From Dehalococcoidales bacterium (GTDB lineage Bacteria > Chloroflexota > Dehalococcoidia > Dehalococcoidales > RBG-16-60-22), in NCBI GenBank assembly GCA_030606585.1, contig JAUWGD010000091.1, positions 1-6,786 of the forward strand: DNA of 6,786 bases, read 5' to 3'. Both the position numbers and the translations under genes were made by a program. Positions 6,076 to 6,786 of this stretch are shown here, piece by piece. The first letter of the stretch is position 1, and each line of letters begins with the position of its first letter. A model generated the notes under the pieces. It made no database searches and was not told where the DNA came from. It saw nothing but the letters and a program-made list of their open reading frames with translations.

Positions 6076-6585
6076 TCAGTCGGCCACGGTGATAAGGAGT
6101 TTAATACGCTCTAAGGTAACGTCTCCCATTCCATCTATTTTCTTGAGTTCATTAATGTCACGAAACGCGCCGTTTTGCTGTCGGTAATCAACAATTGCCT
6201 GAGCCCTCACCTCCCCTATCCCTGGCAATGCCGCCAGGAGCCACGCCTCCGCCCTGTTGATATTAATTTTTTGCGGGGCATCCCCATCCACCGGGACAGA
6301 AATGATAAGTTCGACATGACTCAGGTCGGCGCCATTGATAATGCCTCCCGCTGCCTTCAAAATATCTTCAATACCATCGCCGGCTTTCAGGGGATAAAAG
6401 CCCGGGTTATGGACCTCACCACCGACATATATCCGACCCGGCGGTTCACTCTCAGGCGCTATGGATATCTCTATCGCCCGGCTCTGGCTGTATTTCGACC
6501 ATATAACGGCGCCGCCGGCGATAACAATCGCACCCAGAATGATAGCCGCTACGGTCCAGCCGTTGATAAACCTGCCCGCCTTCAT
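6076..6585 (-). CDS. comEA: ComEA, membrane-anchored DNA receptor with SLBB and helix-hairpin-helix domains
   Basis: ComEA binds incoming double-stranded DNA outside the membrane and hands it to ComEC. The 169-residue protein has one N-terminal membrane helix (about 10-29), a short linker, a soluble-ligand-binding beta-grasp (SLBB) domain (about 51-98; VGGEVHNPGFYPLKAGDGI) and a C-terminal DNA-binding tandem helix-hairpin-helix. The latter begins at ININRAEAWLLAALPGIG (107-124), with hairpins at PGIGE (121-125) and DGMGD (151-155). This SLBB plus HhH order is the standard Gram-positive-type ComEA, and its length is slightly below the usual 180-220. The ATG has AGGGAG 7 nt upstream (minus strand, 6598-6593). 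It is the first gene of a two-gene operon with comEC and has a good promoter 68 nt upstream. Confidence 0.93.
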   Translation of the reverse strand: MKAGRFINGWTVAAIILGAIVIAGGAVIWSKYSQSRAIEISIAPESEPPGRIYVGGEVHNPGFYPLKAGDGIEDILKAAGGIINGADLSHVELIISVPVDGDAPQKININRAEAWLLAALPGIGEVRAQAIVDYRQQNGAFRDINELKKIDGMGDVTLERIKLLITVAD

Positions 6586-6652
6586 GGAGGGTCTCCCTGC
6601 ACGTACTGTTGAGAGTTAATGTCTGTTCGCCATCCGGCAAACTCGCCCTGAC

Positions 6653-6680
6653 AATATAACAAACGGCGGACTTACGTCAA
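6653..6680 (-). promoter_or_regulatory. Promoter of the comEA-comEC operon
   Basis: On the minus strand TTGACG (6680-6675) and TATATT (6658-6653) are separated by 16 nt, close to the housekeeping sigma consensus (5 of 6 matches each). Predicted transcription start is near 6646, giving a leader of about 60 nt before the comEA ATG. No competence-specific operator is recognised. Confidence 0.6.
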
Positions 6681-6727
6681 ATGGGAAAATAACGACAACT
6701 GCGACGATGAAGTATAACAAAGAAAGA

Positions 6728-6756
6728 AAGACAGGCGACCACAATAATTATATAAT
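6728..6756 (+). promoter_or_regulatory. Possible rightward promoter for a gene beyond the window
   Basis: AAGACA (6728-6733) and a perfect TATAAT (6751-6756) are spaced by 17 nt on the plus strand. The predicted start falls near 6763, next to the palindrome CGGTTAACCG (6765-6774) and a small stem CGCCC/GGGCG (6773-6777/6782-6786) at the window edge. The surrounding 200 bases (6586-6786) hold no supportable gene. The -35 match is only 4 of 6. Confidence 0.35.
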
Positions 6757-6786
6757 GTAAAACCCGGTTAACCGCCCCTCAGGGCG

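Noticed and set aside
6586..6652. Riboswitch or structured leader ahead of comEA
   Set aside because: The leader is only about 60 nt with no recognisable aptamer core or terminator/antiterminator pair.
6707..6760. 17-codon frame on the plus strand near the right edge
   Set aside because: It is very short, Asn/Lys rich, has no clear ribosome binding site and overlaps the predicted promoter.

Overview
The window looks like a bacterial chromosome segment, most likely from an uncultured member of the Dehalococcoidia (Chloroflexota). This is an inference from content, not from a search. The pointers are a secreted DUF5667-type protein, a short Elp3 of the kind known from Dehalococcoides, a divided ComEA/ComEC pair, and a palindromic element ending in ATTGCGAG/CTCGCAAT of a style common in that group. 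No phage, plasmid, CRISPR, rRNA or tRNA signature was seen.

Layout. Positions 2-109 (+) are the last 35 codons of a zincin-like metallopeptidase with an HEIAH zinc motif, followed by a plausible terminator. Positions 231-1343 (+) encode a secreted, helical DUF5667-like protein with its own -10 box and ribosome binding site. It converges on elp3 (1355-2746, -), a complete radical-SAM plus acetyltransferase tRNA U34 modification enzyme. A 222-bp divergent intergenic region (2747-2968) holds the elp3 promoter candidate, a perfect 10-bp hairpin and an 88-bp MITE-like element. From it runs a class I SAM methyltransferase (2969-3622, +) that resembles Trm9/ALKBH8. This converges on comEC (3637-6057, -), the DNA-uptake channel, which lies 18 nt downstream of comEA (6076-6585, -). 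The comEA-comEC operon has a good promoter at 6653-6680. The last 100 bases contain a possible rightward promoter for a gene outside the window.

How the genes work together. comEA and comEC form a transcription unit for transformation: ComEA binds DNA outside the membrane and ComEC passes a single strand inward. The most interesting association is elp3 beside a Trm9-like methyltransferase. In eukaryotes Elp3 chemistry gives cm5U34 and Trm9 methylates it to mcm5U34, so these two divergent genes may form a minimal two-enzyme bacterial version of that pathway. This is a hypothesis from sequence motifs and proximity. The rest of the window is ordinary housekeeping and envelope content.
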